64,000 nucleotides of DNA from positions 8,963,254-9,027,253 of the forward strand of contig NC_133493.1 of NCBI RefSeq assembly GCF_025370935.1, read 5' to 3'. Positions within the stretch are counted from its first letter, which is position 1. Each line of letters opens with the position of its first letter. The stretch comes from Choristoneura fumiferana (taxonomy: Eukaryota > Arthropoda > Insecta > Lepidoptera > Tortricidae). Positions 51,776-63,050 of this stretch are shown one piece after another. The position numbers and the translations under genes are program-made. Below the pieces are notes generated by a model. That model did no database searches, was not told the origin of the DNA, and was given only the letters and a program-made list of their open reading frames with translations.

Positions 51776-52242
51776 AAACTTATTTCTAAAAAGTTCTACA
51801 CAGAAACAGCCACCTGTTGGTGCCTAATATTCTTGGGTCTTAATCGAAGTTTATACTGTATGAACATGAAAGGGACAACAATATTTTTTTTATGACGGTG
51901 TGTATCCAGTGTACTCAAGATAGATCTGTGTTGTAGATGCATCCTTTATAAAGCCGATGCTAATATGCGTAGAGGGTGAGTTAACATAAATTGACAGTTG
52001 GGGTGACAGGGGTTCCTGGGTTGGGGTAGCTAACTTGGTTAGATCGCGTATTAGTGGCCATTACATTTTCGAACTGTTGACAGAACAAAATTATTGTAAA
52101 GTGGAAGTGGAAGGTTTTGTAAAGTAATGACTAACAATTAGGTAGTAATTAGTAAACACAATTTGGGTTATGCTCACGTTGCGTTTATTAAATAATCTAG
52201 TTTTGAATTTATCCATTACAAATAAAGACATATTTGAGTCAA
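51776..52242. other. No recognised feature
   Basis: AT-rich intergenic sequence. Confidence 0.4.
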
Positions 52243-52350
52243 AAAAATATTTTGTATGTATGTAAACTCTTTATTGTACAAAAGAAAATAATTAAAATTC
52301 AAATTGACGGACATTGAGATATATGTACAAAGGCGGACTTATTCCTTTAT
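52243..52350 (-). mobile_element. LINE 3' end (family with 27128)
   Basis: In reverse: TGTATGTATGTAAACTCTTT, ATTGTACAAAAGAAAATAAT and ATGTACAAAGGCGGACTTAT, matching the LINE end inserted at 27128-27258. Confidence 0.5.
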
Positions 52351-52716
52351 TTTGTCTTGAAAGTATTTGTTTATATTATCATAATATTACTTAAGCTCAC
52401 GTGAGCATGAGTTAAAAAGTCATCTACAAATGTACCTACACAACACAACCCAAGCGAATTCATGGCGGTTAAACGCATAGCAGAAGATTATGCATCTTTG
52501 GCTCATTAGTAAAGAGGAGATAAGGAGCAATTGCTTAGCGTTATAGTCATAAGGCCAGCCTGCTTTAAATGTCATGTTTTTGGACATAGACACACACAAC
52601 AATATTATTAAGTAAGATAATATGCGTCATTGCGGTTGTGAATAGGACACTGGCTCAGCAGCTGAGACGTCAAGAACGCCCCAGCGCTGATTTTCAGCCA
52701 GCAATGTCGGTGACCA
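52351..52716. other. No recognised feature
   Basis: AT-rich intergenic sequence, ending at the GAT tail of a SINE. Confidence 0.4.
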
Positions 52717-53016
52717 TCTCATCATCATCATCATCCCAGCCTATATACGTCCCACTGCTGGGCACAGGCCTCCTCTCAGAACAAGAGGGCTTGGGCTTGG
52801 GCCCAGTGCGGATTGGGAACTTCGCACGCACCATTGAATCGCTTCGCAGGTTTGTGCAGGTTTCCTCACGATGTTTTCCTTCATCGCAAAGCTGGTGATA
52901 AATTTCAAATGTAATTCCGCACATGAATTTCTAAAAACTCAGAGCTGCGAGCCGGGATTCGAACCCACGACCCTCTGCTTGAGAGGCGATAGGTCAAATC
53001 ACTAGGCCACGGCTTC
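52717..53016 (-). mobile_element. SINE-C, full length
   Basis: In reverse it carries the ATCATCATCATCATCCCAGC tail, CAGAACAAGAGGGCTTGGGC, TTGTGCAGGTTTCCTCACGA, a box B region GGATTCGAACCCACGACCCT and box A-like AGTGATTTGACCTATCGCC. A GGGCTT duplication and the loss of part of the GTGGGAACTATGGCC segment set it apart from 38783-39102. Confidence 0.75.
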
Positions 53017-53454
53017 GGTGACCATCTGATCGCTATAAATATATACTTCACACTATTAACTATATTATGTAAAAACTACATGAACAGATAATTTGTAAAC
53101 TACGAAACATATACTGCTCAAAATAATATAAGGGCCACGTGAATTTCACTGTGAAACGAAAATACTAATAAATATAATTCTTTGTAATATTTCTTGATTT
53201 AAAATGGTTTTATTAATATAATCACAATACAAATAATACTTTTTGTTCAATTAAAATTGTATTCAATTAAAAACGCAAACATAATTTTGATTTCATTTTA
53301 CCGGTAAAATTCAAATGGCCCTTATATTCTTTTGATTATTATATTTATTTTGTGACTTTAGAATTATTAAATTAGTAAGTAACCAAAATTATTACAACAT
53401 TTACGAGTATACACACACTTGCCCAGTATACATCCCAGTCCAGTCCAGTTCGCC
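53017..53454. other. No recognised feature
   Basis: AT-rich intergenic sequence. Confidence 0.4.
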
Positions 53455-53555
53455 TTTGTACCTACTCCTTTGTTTTGTTCTATTCTTTTTGTATTATTTT
53501 TTTGTTTTTTGTACAATAAAGTATTAACATAGATACATACATACATACATCCTTA
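53455..53555 (+). mobile_element. LINE 3' end (family with 27128), diverged
   Basis: CGCCTTTGTACCTACTCC, TTTTTGTACAATAAAGTATT and the ATACATACATACATAC tail keep the family's end. Confidence 0.4.
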
Positions 53556-53866
53556 TGCGGGCTTAAAATAAAAATGAAATTAAAAAATTAACCAAACAAA
53601 AAAGATGTTTTTGAAATAGTGCTAGGAGAGGAATTAAGACTGAACAATAAAAACGTAGCATGAGCCTAAAAATCCGTTCGTCAATGCTCCCAAGGATTCA
53701 ATAACGACTGATAACGATGGCCGTTATGGGCGCTATCTGTGTCTACTCTGTAATAAAACCGTGATACGCTTAGCTCCTGAACTGTCGACACATCATAAAA
53801 ACGCAGACAGGCTGTCGTTAAACGCAAGAGGACAGTTTCTATCGGTAAATGTCTTTAAAGGTGATT
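53556..53866. other. No recognised feature
   Basis: Nothing seen apart from AT-rich spacer. Confidence 0.4.
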
Positions 53867-54008
53867 TTCCACCGGCAAGGCGAGACGAGAATTGAAATTT
53901 GTATGGCGGCGCCCGCGGCGACCCGCGGCGGCTCGCGGCGGGCGCGCGAGAATGCATACAAATTTCAATTATTGTCTCGCCTCGTCTCGTCTCGCCTCGC
54001 CGGTGGAA
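53867..54008. mobile_element. Hairpin element with very GC-rich loop
   Basis: Left arm TTCCACCGGCAAGGCGAGAC, GAGAATTGAAATTTGTATG; right arm reversed TTCCACCGGCGAGGCGAGAC, GAGACGAGGCGAGACAATAA, TTGAAATTTGTATG. The right arm carries extra GAGAC-type units. The loop (GGCGCCCGCGGCGACCCGCG, GCGGCTCGCGGCGGGCGCGC) is almost pure G and C. ORFs on both strands across it are chance. Confidence 0.55.
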
Positions 54009-54218
54009 TACAGAGCAACTAGCTTGAGAAACACCTTCACCAGAAATATTTGCAATCTTAGCTTTTGCATGGTCTTTAGAAAAGTTACAAGTAACATTTG
54101 TAAACCACAACGTTCATTCGGACAGCGCCGTCTATTGATTACAGAGGAAGATAAAACTTCAGACACAACTTAACTTTCTATGAACTAAAACGATTTCTAA
54201 GCACACACGCGACGAAAG

Positions 54219-54425
54219 TTGAATGAATGAATGAATGAATAAAATTTATTTCGAAACAACAACAACAACAAAAAACAAATTACAAATTTCTTAAATCTAA
54301 AAGTGTACTGTGGCAGTTGTCTCAAAAAATAGACCACTCAGCATGAGTCGAGGCAGGGGGCCACGACGCTGATTTTCAGTGGGTCCTATAATGAGTAGCC
54401 TAAAACTAAAAACTAAAACTAAAAC
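54219..54425 (-). repeat. Probable LINE 3' tail with TGAA repeats
   Basis: GAATGAATGAATGAATAAAA, TTTATTTCGAAACAACAACA and CTCAGCATGAGTCGAGGCAG, with an AAACTAAAACTAAAACTAA run at the far side. On the minus strand it reads as a retroelement 3' end. No coding part is seen. Confidence 0.3.
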
Positions 54426-54984
54426 TAACGGGCTCGTATCTAAATATATTTGACTATTTTGTTTGTACTCGCACAGTTTAGGTTATTTGTCTGCGATTAC
54501 CAATCCAGAAATTAGACTGACAGTTAGTAATTGTTTTTATTTCATTGGTATGGACCTCCGCAAAGTACACAATGTTTTAGACTATTATAAACTTACTAAT
54601 TTTATGATTAAAATTCGGGTTTGTTCCGCGTACCTTGATTTTAGAGAAGCTCGATATTTCGGCACAGTTGCATGCGCCATGATTACGAGATGATAGGAGA
54701 AACATATCCTTGTATAGTAAAGAGATACTACATACAATAGAGAGATCCGCAAAGTAACGACTGATTCAATAAACTACATTTCGACATTTTAACCGTTTTG
54801 CCCCGCGGTGCTATAGCTGATAGCAATTCCGCACCAAGCTTGACCAAATATGTACAATGCCAACATATCATCAACATAATTTAATCTCTGCTAGAATAGA
54901 TTCATTTCTCAAGCAACCCACATTATCTTTCGACCAATTCTTTCTGCAAATAGCTTTAAAAATAAAAAAATAAAATAAATATCA
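54426..54984. other. Unassigned; repeat shared with 10495
   Basis: 54600-54690 carries TTCCGCGTACCTTGATTTTA and TCGGCACAGTTGCATGCGCC shared with 10495-10625. GATCCGCAAAGTAACGACTG (54748-54767) resembles CTCCGCAAAGTACCGCCTGA at 63054-63073. Confidence 0.35.
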
Positions 54985-55216
54985 TGGGACACTTGACACC
55001 AATTGACCTAGTCCCAAACTAAGCAAAGCTTGTATTATGGATACTAGGGAACGGATAAACATACTTATATAGATAAATGCATACTTAAATACATATTAAA
55101 CATCCAAGACCCCAAAATATTCGTGTTATTCACACAAATATCTGCCCCGGCCGGGAATCGAACCCGGGACCTCAAGCTTCGTAGTCAGGTTCTCTAACCA
55201 CTTGGCCATCCGGTCG
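54985..55216 (-). mobile_element. SINE-F, full length
   Basis: On the minus strand: a tRNA-like head GACCGGATGGCCAAGTGGTT, AGAGAACCTGACTACGAAGC, then GGTCCCGGGTTCGATTCCCG (box B GGTTCGATTCC) and GCCGGGGCAGATATTTGTG. The body is TTTGGGACTAGGTCAATTGG and GTCCCATGATATTTATTTTA. Both promoter boxes look intact, making this the best-preserved SINE-F in the window. Confidence 0.7.
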
Positions 55217-55494
55217 AATATATTAATGTTTGAAAGCGTCTGCAACTTCGAATACTTCGCGAAACATCTCAGCAATGCACCGCTCTTTATTTCACGATGA
55301 ACTGAAAATAGAAATGATCAGGTTCTCCGAGCATCCGGAAAATATGCAAGGCATCTGAACGTACAACATTTCAAAAAGGAAAGTTGTAAACGTTTGAAAA
55401 GACGGACATCAATGGAGGCATTTCTTGTAAGTAATTTGGAATCAAAAGTTAATTGTTTGGAATATTCAAATAATTCGTCAATATTATTTTTATT
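55217..55494. other. No recognised feature
   Basis: Spacer of mixed composition. Nothing assigned. Confidence 0.4.
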
Positions 55495-56040
55495 ACCCGA
55501 CTGCGAAGAAGGAGGGTTATGTGTTTGACCCGTATGTATGTATGTCTATTCCTATGTCCTCTCATAACTACTCAACGGCTGAACCGATTTTCATAAATGA
55601 TACGTCATTGAATTTTTCTTAATGACGCGAGTGACACTGGGTACATGAAATTCGTAAAAAATGTAAATGGCGGATTTTTGACGCCAAATTGTGTCTTCAA
55701 AATTTTTTTTTAATTTTTTTTTTTAATCTATCGAGTAGGGTATCAAAATGAAGGGATTTAAAAACAGATAACAAAAATATATACAAGTATGTGTTTTTAT
55801 TTACCGTTTTCACAGAAATATTAAAAAAGTATGAAATAAAACAATAAATTTAAAAAATCAAAACCCAACTGAGTTAAAAAATACTAAAAAGAAGAAAACA
55901 ATACATGGTCTAGAACTCTGTTAAGTAGATAACTTAAATTTCAACAGTCGGGACCCCTTCAAATCGCTACCCTCACATACCAAATTTCATCGAAGTCGTT
56001 GAAGCCGTTTCCGAGATCCCCGAAATATATATACAAGAAT
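55495..56040. repeat. Dispersed repeat (CCGACTGCGAAG type)
   Basis: ACCCGACTGCGAAGAAGGAG, GGTTATGTGTTTGACCCGTA, CTCAACGGCTGAACCGATTT and the end block ACCAAATTTCATCGAAGTCG, TTGAAGCCGTTTCCGAGATC are of a kind I associate with long noncoding insect repeats. The 94-codon minus frame at 55959 overlaps its end and is not coding. Confidence 0.35.
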
Positions 56041-57689
56041 TGCTCGTTTAAAGGTATTAGATAGTTTTTTAGATGTAACTGGTAAAAGCATTCTTTGAAA
56101 GACAAAGATGCCAGCAGACCCTTTTGTACACTATACATGAACATTATACATGATCGTATCTTGCCAGCTGACCGTAAATAAGTGGTTTTTAAAAGTACAA
56201 AGAATAACAAAATATTTTCACACATTTCTGACTCTGCAAACATTTCAGCTATCGTCCATTTTGCATTTGAATAGAAATTGTACAGTGGCTTGATCTTCTA
56301 AAATATTCGTACATTTGGATCCTATTAAAACTTAAGTATGTTAGCAAACATTAATATATTTTATAATAACCTCGCTAAACGATAATACTGTTGTATTTGC
56401 GATTCCAAATCTCTATCAGATTATGCGTAGAAGGAATATACCACATTGTCAATCTACATAAAATATGTAGACAAAAATACGTGTGTTTAATGGCATTAAA
56501 TACTGTTCATACTGACAAAGTATCGTAAACGATACGGAAAATAGAGGCACCATCAGCCAAATAAGGGATCTATCAATTTTTAAACTAGGTTCTGCCCTAA
56601 TATGTCGCTAAAGTCGAACTTTCAAGTTGACAGACACGTCTATTGGCATTATTGTTTTATGACATGCAAACTGATGGTACTTTAGAGAAAAAAAACAAGG
56701 TAAGCAATAGACGGTTCCGAAAAAACTTAATCAATAAGTAAGAATAGATTTTAGCAGAAGGCGCTATTTACAGCTCATTAGAGCAATAACAAAAACACTA
56801 TTAATAATTAACAAAGTTTAAAGGCGCTTATAAAGTCTCTTTCTAATCTCTTTTCAAAGTCTTCGCAAATCCAAAGCTTTGAATAATCTAAAAACTGTAC
56901 TTCATCAATCCATAAAATAATAAAAACGTCAAAACACCTTTCAGAGCCGTAAAACCATTTTTCCTTGTCCTCATAAAATTTATTGAACCCAAAAAAGCGA
57001 TGCAAATCTTCGAAAAAACTTAAGCAATTATCGTCACTCAATTTTAGGTGAGACTTGAAAAGGAGCATTTGAAATAAATGGTGGATCTTTAAGAACTTGG
57101 GCTATTGAAGATGGGCTGAGACAGGCAGTAAGTCAATGAAGAATTGACTATAGTGCTAGCGGTTAGGGATGTGTTACTAAATTCAATCGACTTTTTTCGT
57201 AGGGATGAGCTGTGACTTGTCGTTTTTTTATCACCAAAATAGGTATTTAGTAAAAACTTTTTTCCGTTCCGTATTTGATTCTCAACACTCCCAACAACAA
57301 CAACATCAACAGTTCACATCCCCAATTGAAAAAAAAAAGACATGGTTTTCTTGGTCTGACATAAATTCCCAGCTAAAATGACAAAATGATACAATACAAT
57401 GACTATTGTATAAGTACACCACAATAGTAAGTGATACAGAAAACTACATACAGGGAAAATTAGCAGTACAAGGGGTGTTTTTTCCTTTTTAATGAATCAC
57501 TCAATTCTACAATGACTATTTTAATAAGATTGTGTACTGAATTTTCTCAGACCAATTTAAAACAGAACTTTAGTATATTCTCCGAAATTTAATAAAATGA
57601 CGAAAACTAACTACCAACTTAATAACTAATATCTCAAACTCAAATTTGAATTTTCGGGATGGCATAAAAAACAATTACAGCGAAATGTA
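56041..57689. other. Unassigned; one unexplained minus-strand frame
   Basis: The 86-codon frame at 56808-57068 (minus; starts MLLFKSHLKLSDDNCLSFFE) has a mixed acidic/aromatic composition slightly unlike the usual AT-rich junk frames, but I recognise no domain and no splice support. The rest shows no feature. Confidence 0.3.
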
Positions 57690-57810
57690 ATTACTGGCAC
57701 TTGAGGTATCCCAAATATCCCTGGTGTTGTAGATGTTTACGGGCGGTGATGATCTCTTACCATCAGGAGACCTACTTGCTCGTTATCCATCCAGTCGAAT
57801 AAAAAAATAA
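57690..57810 (-). mobile_element. SINE-B 5' part, minus orientation
   Basis: ACTTGAGGTATCCCAAATAT, TTTACGGGCGGTGATGATCT, CTTACCATCAGGAGACCTAC, TTGCTCGTTATCCATCCAGT and CGAATAAAAAA, the reverse of the SINE-B head and core. Confidence 0.5.
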
Positions 57811-57936
57811 AAAAAATGTGTACAGTCACTAACAGCAATATCTGACACTACAAAGCGTGCATATATCTAATATGACTCTATTTCTAGGGCCGGTGGGAAG
57901 TGTCAAATATTTTTGCTCGTTCTGCTGTGGCAGATA

Positions 57937-58060
57937 TAATTTTTTTTTTTTTTTTTTTAGTTCGTCCGTTCGGACAGGCTAAAGTCAGGGACCATATCGC
58001 CTCGTCATCAGTTAATACTTATAATTTATTTCAACTGCTATGTATTATTTCCATGTCAAT
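57937..58060 (-). mobile_element. Possible poly(A)-tailed retroposon
   Basis: A run of about 20 T (57939-57958) is followed by AGTTCGTCCGTTCGGACAGG and CTAAAGTCAGGGACCATATC. On the minus strand this is a short unique 3' end followed by poly(A). No duplication or coding part is evident. Confidence 0.35.
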
Positions 58061-58744
58061 TTAATAAAATTTCTTCAATATTTTTCTTTTCCAACGTTGT
58101 CATATCCAATAAAACTTCTGGCAGATATAAATACAGGCTGACTAAATTAGTCTGCCACATTTAAAAATATTTTTAACAATTTTTCAGATACCCTATAAAT
58201 TCAGCCACTCTAATTTTTTTCTTTTAGTCAGTATATTATTACGCAAAAACTCAGATAACTGACCCACTGAAAACTAGAATCGCTGAGTGCATAAACCAGT
58301 CGCTCTAGGCTTGCATGTCACCAGTGAAATGTATAACCTGTTTTATCACGTCGCATCACTACCAACGGCTATATATCACACAGACTACAATAGACCCCCG
58401 TCCAATGAAAGACACGCTTTTGTTCGAGGGGGTCCATTCAAACTCCAATATTAAGATGATACCATTATTTTGCGTTATTTAGAATGGACAGTCGATAACT
58501 TTGTAACACTGACGCCGTTATTGTTTTCAACGATTTTTGATTTTGTTTGCTAAATGATAATGAAGCGGATTTTTTTTTCTTTTGAGGATCTTTGAGATTG
58601 GCGCTAGAGCTTTATATTCCATTTATTATTTTCTACGACTTCGTCTGCAAAGAATTCCATAGACATTCCGTAGATTTCAGTTTCCAGTTCTCGCAGTTTC
58701 CCGTGGGTTTCAAATGTCATTCAAATTTGTCGACCCGTTATTAT
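58061..58744. other. No recognised feature
   Basis: A short GGGGGTCCATTCAAACTCC segment with CCCCCGTCCAATGAAAG upstream (58395-58450) suggests a small repeat. The rest is unassigned. Confidence 0.35.
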
Positions 58745-59037
58745 GTGTTTTTTTTTATTCGACTGGTCGGCAAACGAGCAAGTGGGTCTCCTGATGGTAA
58801 GAGATCACCACCGCCCATAAACATCTGCAATACCCCTGGTATAGCAGATGCGTTGCCAACCTAGAGGCCTAAGATGGGATACCTCAAGTGCCAGTAATTT
58901 CACCGGCTGTCTTACTCTCCACGCCGAAACACAACAGTGCAAGCACTGCTGCTTCACGTCAGGATTAGCAAGCAAGATGGTGGTAGCAATCCGGGCGGAC
59001 CTTGCACAAGGTCCTACCACCTGCACCTGCTGATTAA
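58745..59037 (+). mobile_element. SINE-B, most complete copy
   Basis: TTTTTTTTTATTCGACTGG, GTGGGTCTCCTGATGGTAAG, ATCACCACCGCCCATAAACA, TCTGCAATACCCCTGGTATA, GCGTTGCCAACCTAGAGGCC, CTTACTCTCCACGCCGAAAC, GCACTGCTGCTTCACGTCAG and GGTCCTACCACCTGCACCTG. Overlapping frames on both strands (61-90 codons) are shadows. Confidence 0.6.
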
Positions 59038-59552
59038 GTAACAAACATCAAAACATTCAAAAATTTAGCTGTCTATTTTACGGTACTTGATATTAGAACC
59101 CTCTGACAGATTGACAAACGGACAGACGGACTGTGTAGTTACGTTAATAGAGTTTTTTAAGCATGGAAAAATATGTGAGAAAAACTTTACGTAATAATCT
59201 CTTACCTAATCCTTACAGACATTATTCGCTAAGTTTAAAGCGCAAGGATCCGAGTGGAAGCAAACACTAGACTAGAGACCTACTTACGCGTATACACATA
59301 ACACGAGAACACTATCGGTGTAGAGATAAGCACAGAAACTAAGTTAGCTCTTTAGGAAAATAGCGTTTATTTTAGTATGCAACGTAAGTTTGTTTAAACT
59401 GAAATTTAAATTAAGTCTAGATGATTTAAACGGGTCTAATGAATTCTTGTTGGAAACAGATGAAATAGGTTAAAATGTATTATTTCTAGCTTAGTTAATG
59501 CTAGACAGTACGAGTATAATGGGTTTGTCCCAAGTTATATAAAAACGTTAGT
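59038..59552. other. No recognised feature
   Basis: AT-rich spacer with a GACAGATTGACAAACGGACA-type tag near 59104-59123. Confidence 0.4.
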
Positions 59553-59734
59553 TTAGTTTAGTTTAGTTTATTTATTCAATCAATACATCATTACATTATA
59601 ATTTACATAAATGTCAGTTATAAGAATTTGTATTGAAATCGTCAAAGGTAATATGATTAGTAATCATTATAAAAAATAAAATTCTAAGCATGTCATGTGA
59701 ATGTAAACAATTAAAATTAGACTGGTTAGATATC
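59553..59734 (-). repeat. GTTTA simple repeat and probable LINE 3' tail
   Basis: Four GTTTA-type units are followed by TTTATTCAATCAATACATCA. On the minus strand it ends in TAAAC repeats, a LINE-like tail. It is 5'-truncated. Confidence 0.35.
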
Positions 59735-60440
59735 AAAGTCAAAGTCAAAGTCAAAATATCTTTATTCAATTTAGGCTATAACAAGCACTTATGAATGTCA
59801 AGAAAAATCTACCACCGGTTCGGAAAAACCTCTGCTGAGAAGAATCCGGCAAGAAACTCAACGAGGTATATATATATTTTTTTTAAAACAGATTTACAAT
59901 ATTATTAAATGATATGTATACATCACAAGTATTTAACACAACTTTATTTTTAACACAGTAGGTTCGCTATTTGAAGGGATCGCTAATGCGGATCGGAATT
60001 ATTTCCAAATATCCCTGTCCATGATATAATCATTAACTTTATAATACGCCTTTGATATTAATGTCTTCTTGACAATAGATCTGAATTTTGTATCCGTTTC
60101 ATTTGTAATATTTTTTGGAATTTTATTATAAAAACGTATGCAATTTCCCAGAAAAGACTTTTTGGTTTTAGCCAGTCTGTAAGATGGAACTTTAAGCTTC
60201 CCTGTGTTTCTAGTAGCCTTTGGCTTATCGACGTTAGTGGGAAAATCACATATGTTCTTCCTAACATACATGATTATTTCAAAAACATAAAGCGACGGCA
60301 GGGTTAGGATATCTGTTTCCTTAAAAAAAGATCTTAAAGATTCACGCGTCTTCAAATTATAAATTGCTCTAATTGCTCTCTTTTGTAAGATAAAAATTGA
60401 CTCAATGTCTGCAGCAGATCACATAACTTCTTATATAACA
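59735..60440 (-). pseudogene. LINE-E: reverse transcriptase C-terminus and 3' UTR
   Basis: Minus strand, from 60412 down to the stop at 59999, the frame reads SAADIESIFILQKRAIRAIY, NLKTRESLRSFF, then LTLPSLYVFEIIMYVRKNIC and YNKIPKNITN, ending in YIMDRDIWK. This matches the C-terminal thumb and tail of CR1/Jockey-type LINE reverse transcriptases as I know them (LPSLY and LYNKLP-like motifs). A TGA at 60413-60415 breaks the frame upstream and homology fades near 60540. The 3' UTR (59998-59735) ends in TTTGAC repeats. Five tails in this window belong to the family. Confidence 0.68.
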
Positions 60441-60889
60441 TTAATATTATGATATAATATGAAGTGATATACTTTGTTTCCAAACCCTTTAATTTTTGTA
60501 TTCCAAAGTTTTACTTCAAAATTTGTGCGAGCGAGCGAAGCGAGCAAGCAAAACGGTTCGGAGCAGAAGCGACTTGGATAGTTTAGGTTCAGAAGGCTAA
60601 GGCGGGATTACTTACTTACCCCAATATAATGCATGAGGTAATGCATTTTATTATTTTTTTCATGATGCATTAGTTAACGCATGCATGAGTTGTTGAAATT
60701 TAGTCAGATAAAATTTGCGGTTTCCACACCCATACATACATTAATTTAGTGATCCTCCTCCTATCATTTTGATTTAGACTTCATTCAACTTAAGAAACGT
60801 TTAAATTAAAATGGTGCTTTACTTATATTTTGAGTTGACCCACTTAACTGTTGATATGGAAGGGAAAATCTGCCGCATAGGCTAGTTCT
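60441..60889. other. Decayed LINE edge and unassigned DNA
   Basis: 60441-60540 still shows stop-broken LINE-E frame on the minus strand. GTGCGAGCGAGCGAAGCGAG (60522-60541) is a short palindromic tag of a type common in transposon termini. The rest is AT-rich. Confidence 0.35.
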
Positions 60890-61050
60890 TCCTGGCTGGT
60901 TTTGGCTGGATGGACGGATGACCTGGTTAAAGCCGCAGGTTCACGGTGGATGCAGGCCGCTGCCAACCGAAGCGACTGGTGGTCTATGGGGGAGGCCTAT
61001 GTCCAACAGTGGACATCCTTCGACTGAGAAGATGATGATGATGATGATGA
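60890..61050 (+). pseudogene. RTE-like LINE 3' remnant
   Basis: Short coding-like stretch WMDG..TWLKPQVHGGC is broken. GCCGCAGGTTCACGGTGGAT, GGGGGAGGCCTATGTCCAAC and CAGTGGACATCCTTCGACTG precede GATGATGATGATGATGAGG. End fragment only. Confidence 0.55.
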
Positions 61051-62789
61051 GGCTGGTTCTTTAGCCACTTGATTAGCCGGCGTACATACGTCACAAATAT
61101 TCGTCACTTTCAGTTTCAAACTTCAATAAAAGTATACTAAAATACAGCGGTCATTCCGAAGCCAACGAATGAGAGCATTAAAAAATGTTTTTATTACACC
61201 GGGTCGTTAAAATAAGTCACACCTTATTGTTTTATTGTACGCTCCTAATAAAACCTTTATGCGGTCATGACGTACGTAGGTAGCCATTTTTCATTGTAAT
61301 ATGGCAGTCAATGATACTTCTGGGAAATCTATAGCTACCTACTGTCTATTCCAAACTTGATACGAGGGAACACTTGAACAGTTTAATAAACAAAAAAAAG
61401 ATTTTTTTTTAATTTATTTCACTCAAAACAATTCAATATGCATTACATTTAGTGCTACTCGCCAAATTGTAACGTTTATTGGCGTGAACCGCTCATTTTA
61501 TATTAACTTACATAACTAACCTAACCACCTCATTACCATTAATACATATTACCAACACATTACCTATATTCTACAAACTTGCAAACAGATTTAACAAAAA
61601 GAAAAAAATGTATATGTATATAAGAAACCTTTACACACATAGGTTCCTACATAATTATTTTGAATCCCCGTGGACAAGGATATCACGGGACACTGCACAA
61701 CAATTGGCGTACTCTCACAGTAAGCAAAGCTTGTGCTATGGGTACTACGAGTAAGGCAATCGGATCGGCGACAAGCTTTTGCAAGCTCACGCAAGCCAAG
61801 CCAAACACCCCGAGTCTTGTGCTTGTGAAAGGTTGTTGAAGCTTGGCAAGCGTGTAAATGTACCTAACTATTATTAGTCATTGCTGCCACAGATTTATGA
61901 CTGAGATGCCTAAATACCACCACTAAGCTATCACGGCTATAAACAAAATTGACCATGTGTAAAATAGTTGTCCAATCTTGAACTAACTGACCGAAGTCTC
62001 ATCCAATTTATTTTATAATCCCAAAGATTAACGTAGTAAACAAAATTGTTTATGGAACCTTATCTTACCACGCACTATTGGCAAATGACAGCTGAAACCG
62101 CTGACCTCTCACATACAAAGCTTATTTCGCTTTGAGAGAAAGCACTTTGAGCAAAAACCGCGTGTAGAAATGGTTTGATGTAAAATGATTGTCAGAATTT
62201 TTCATTTGTAGAAGCTGAAATTGAAAAGCTTTTAGAATACACGTTATATATTAATGCTTCACAGACTCTGTTTTATTTTGTGCGACGCAGAAATTCTAAT
62301 TTGAATTAGTTTTTGTGAAAAAATGATTTGTAGCATTTCTTTTTTGCTGACGTTACTTGTAAATTTGAAATTACCATTTCAATAAAAGCTTGGAAAAAAT
62401 ACAAGTAGGTACTTGTAGATTATAAATGTCTATGTTTATTTTTTAACTTAGCTTTTACTTCACAGCGTTGACTGCAATGCCGCGTAACCACAATGGCTCA
62501 ATGCCATGTCAAAATTAAATATCTATCTTTGTGTTTATACGTACCAGTCGCAAAATCTCAAATTTTCTGCTTTTGTAGATTTACGGCATTAGCCATTGTT
62601 GGTTACACGATATAGTATGTATCATCGGCGAACAGGCTACTATTTTATTCCGATATCCTGACGGAATTGGTGTATAAAATCGATAAATCTTAACCTGCTC
62701 CTCATATATCATAACAGGTAATAAAGACCAAGATATAATTTTTAGAAAAACCAATTATAGGTACACCAACGGTTGACGCCAACTAAACT
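61051..62789. other. Mostly unassigned; SINE-F scrap
   Basis: 61668-61745 carries AAGGATATCACGGGACACTG and GTAAGCAAAGCTTGTGCTAT, a worn SINE-F end in reverse. 62628-62690 (CGGCGAACAGGCTACTATTT) recalls the middle of the Helitron-like elements. No gene is seen. Confidence 0.35.
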
Positions 62790-63050
62790 GAGGTTTAAAG
62801 CTTCGTTAACCACACTACTAGATGCTAGAATGTCTAACATCTGGTAGCATGGTGAGATGTGTTGCTCTGAAGATGAACTCTGATTGAGTTTGAAATGCGC
62901 CAACGTAGTGTGGTGGTGATAGGTTGGGTTTTTTTGTGTGTTATTACAACGTGGAGGTGGAAAAGGTGCAATTAACACTCATTTGTTGCATAGATGTAGC
63001 TATCGTAAAGTCGCGGGTAAGCAAAGTAATTGTTTACAGTTCATTGATAT
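62790..63050 (+). repeat. Dispersed repeat shared with 14335-14575
   Basis: CATCTGGTAGCATGGTGAGA, GTTGCTCTGAAGATGAACTC, GTGGAGGTGGAAAAGGTGCA and GTAGCTATCGTAAAGTCGCG align in order with 14335-14575. Confidence 0.42.

Noticed and set aside
53793..54173. ORFs of 105 and 93 codons across the GC-rich hairpin
   Set aside because: Arginine/alanine-rich readings of CG repeats on both strands, lying in an inverted-repeat element.
55141..55216. A tRNA gene with intact A and B boxes
   Set aside because: It is continuous with the SINE-F body found at four other sites, and the acceptor ends do not pair well.
55959..56243. 94-codon minus ORF
   Set aside because: Its end lies in a dispersed repeat block (ACCAAATTTCATCGAAGTCG), and the rest has no recognisable content.
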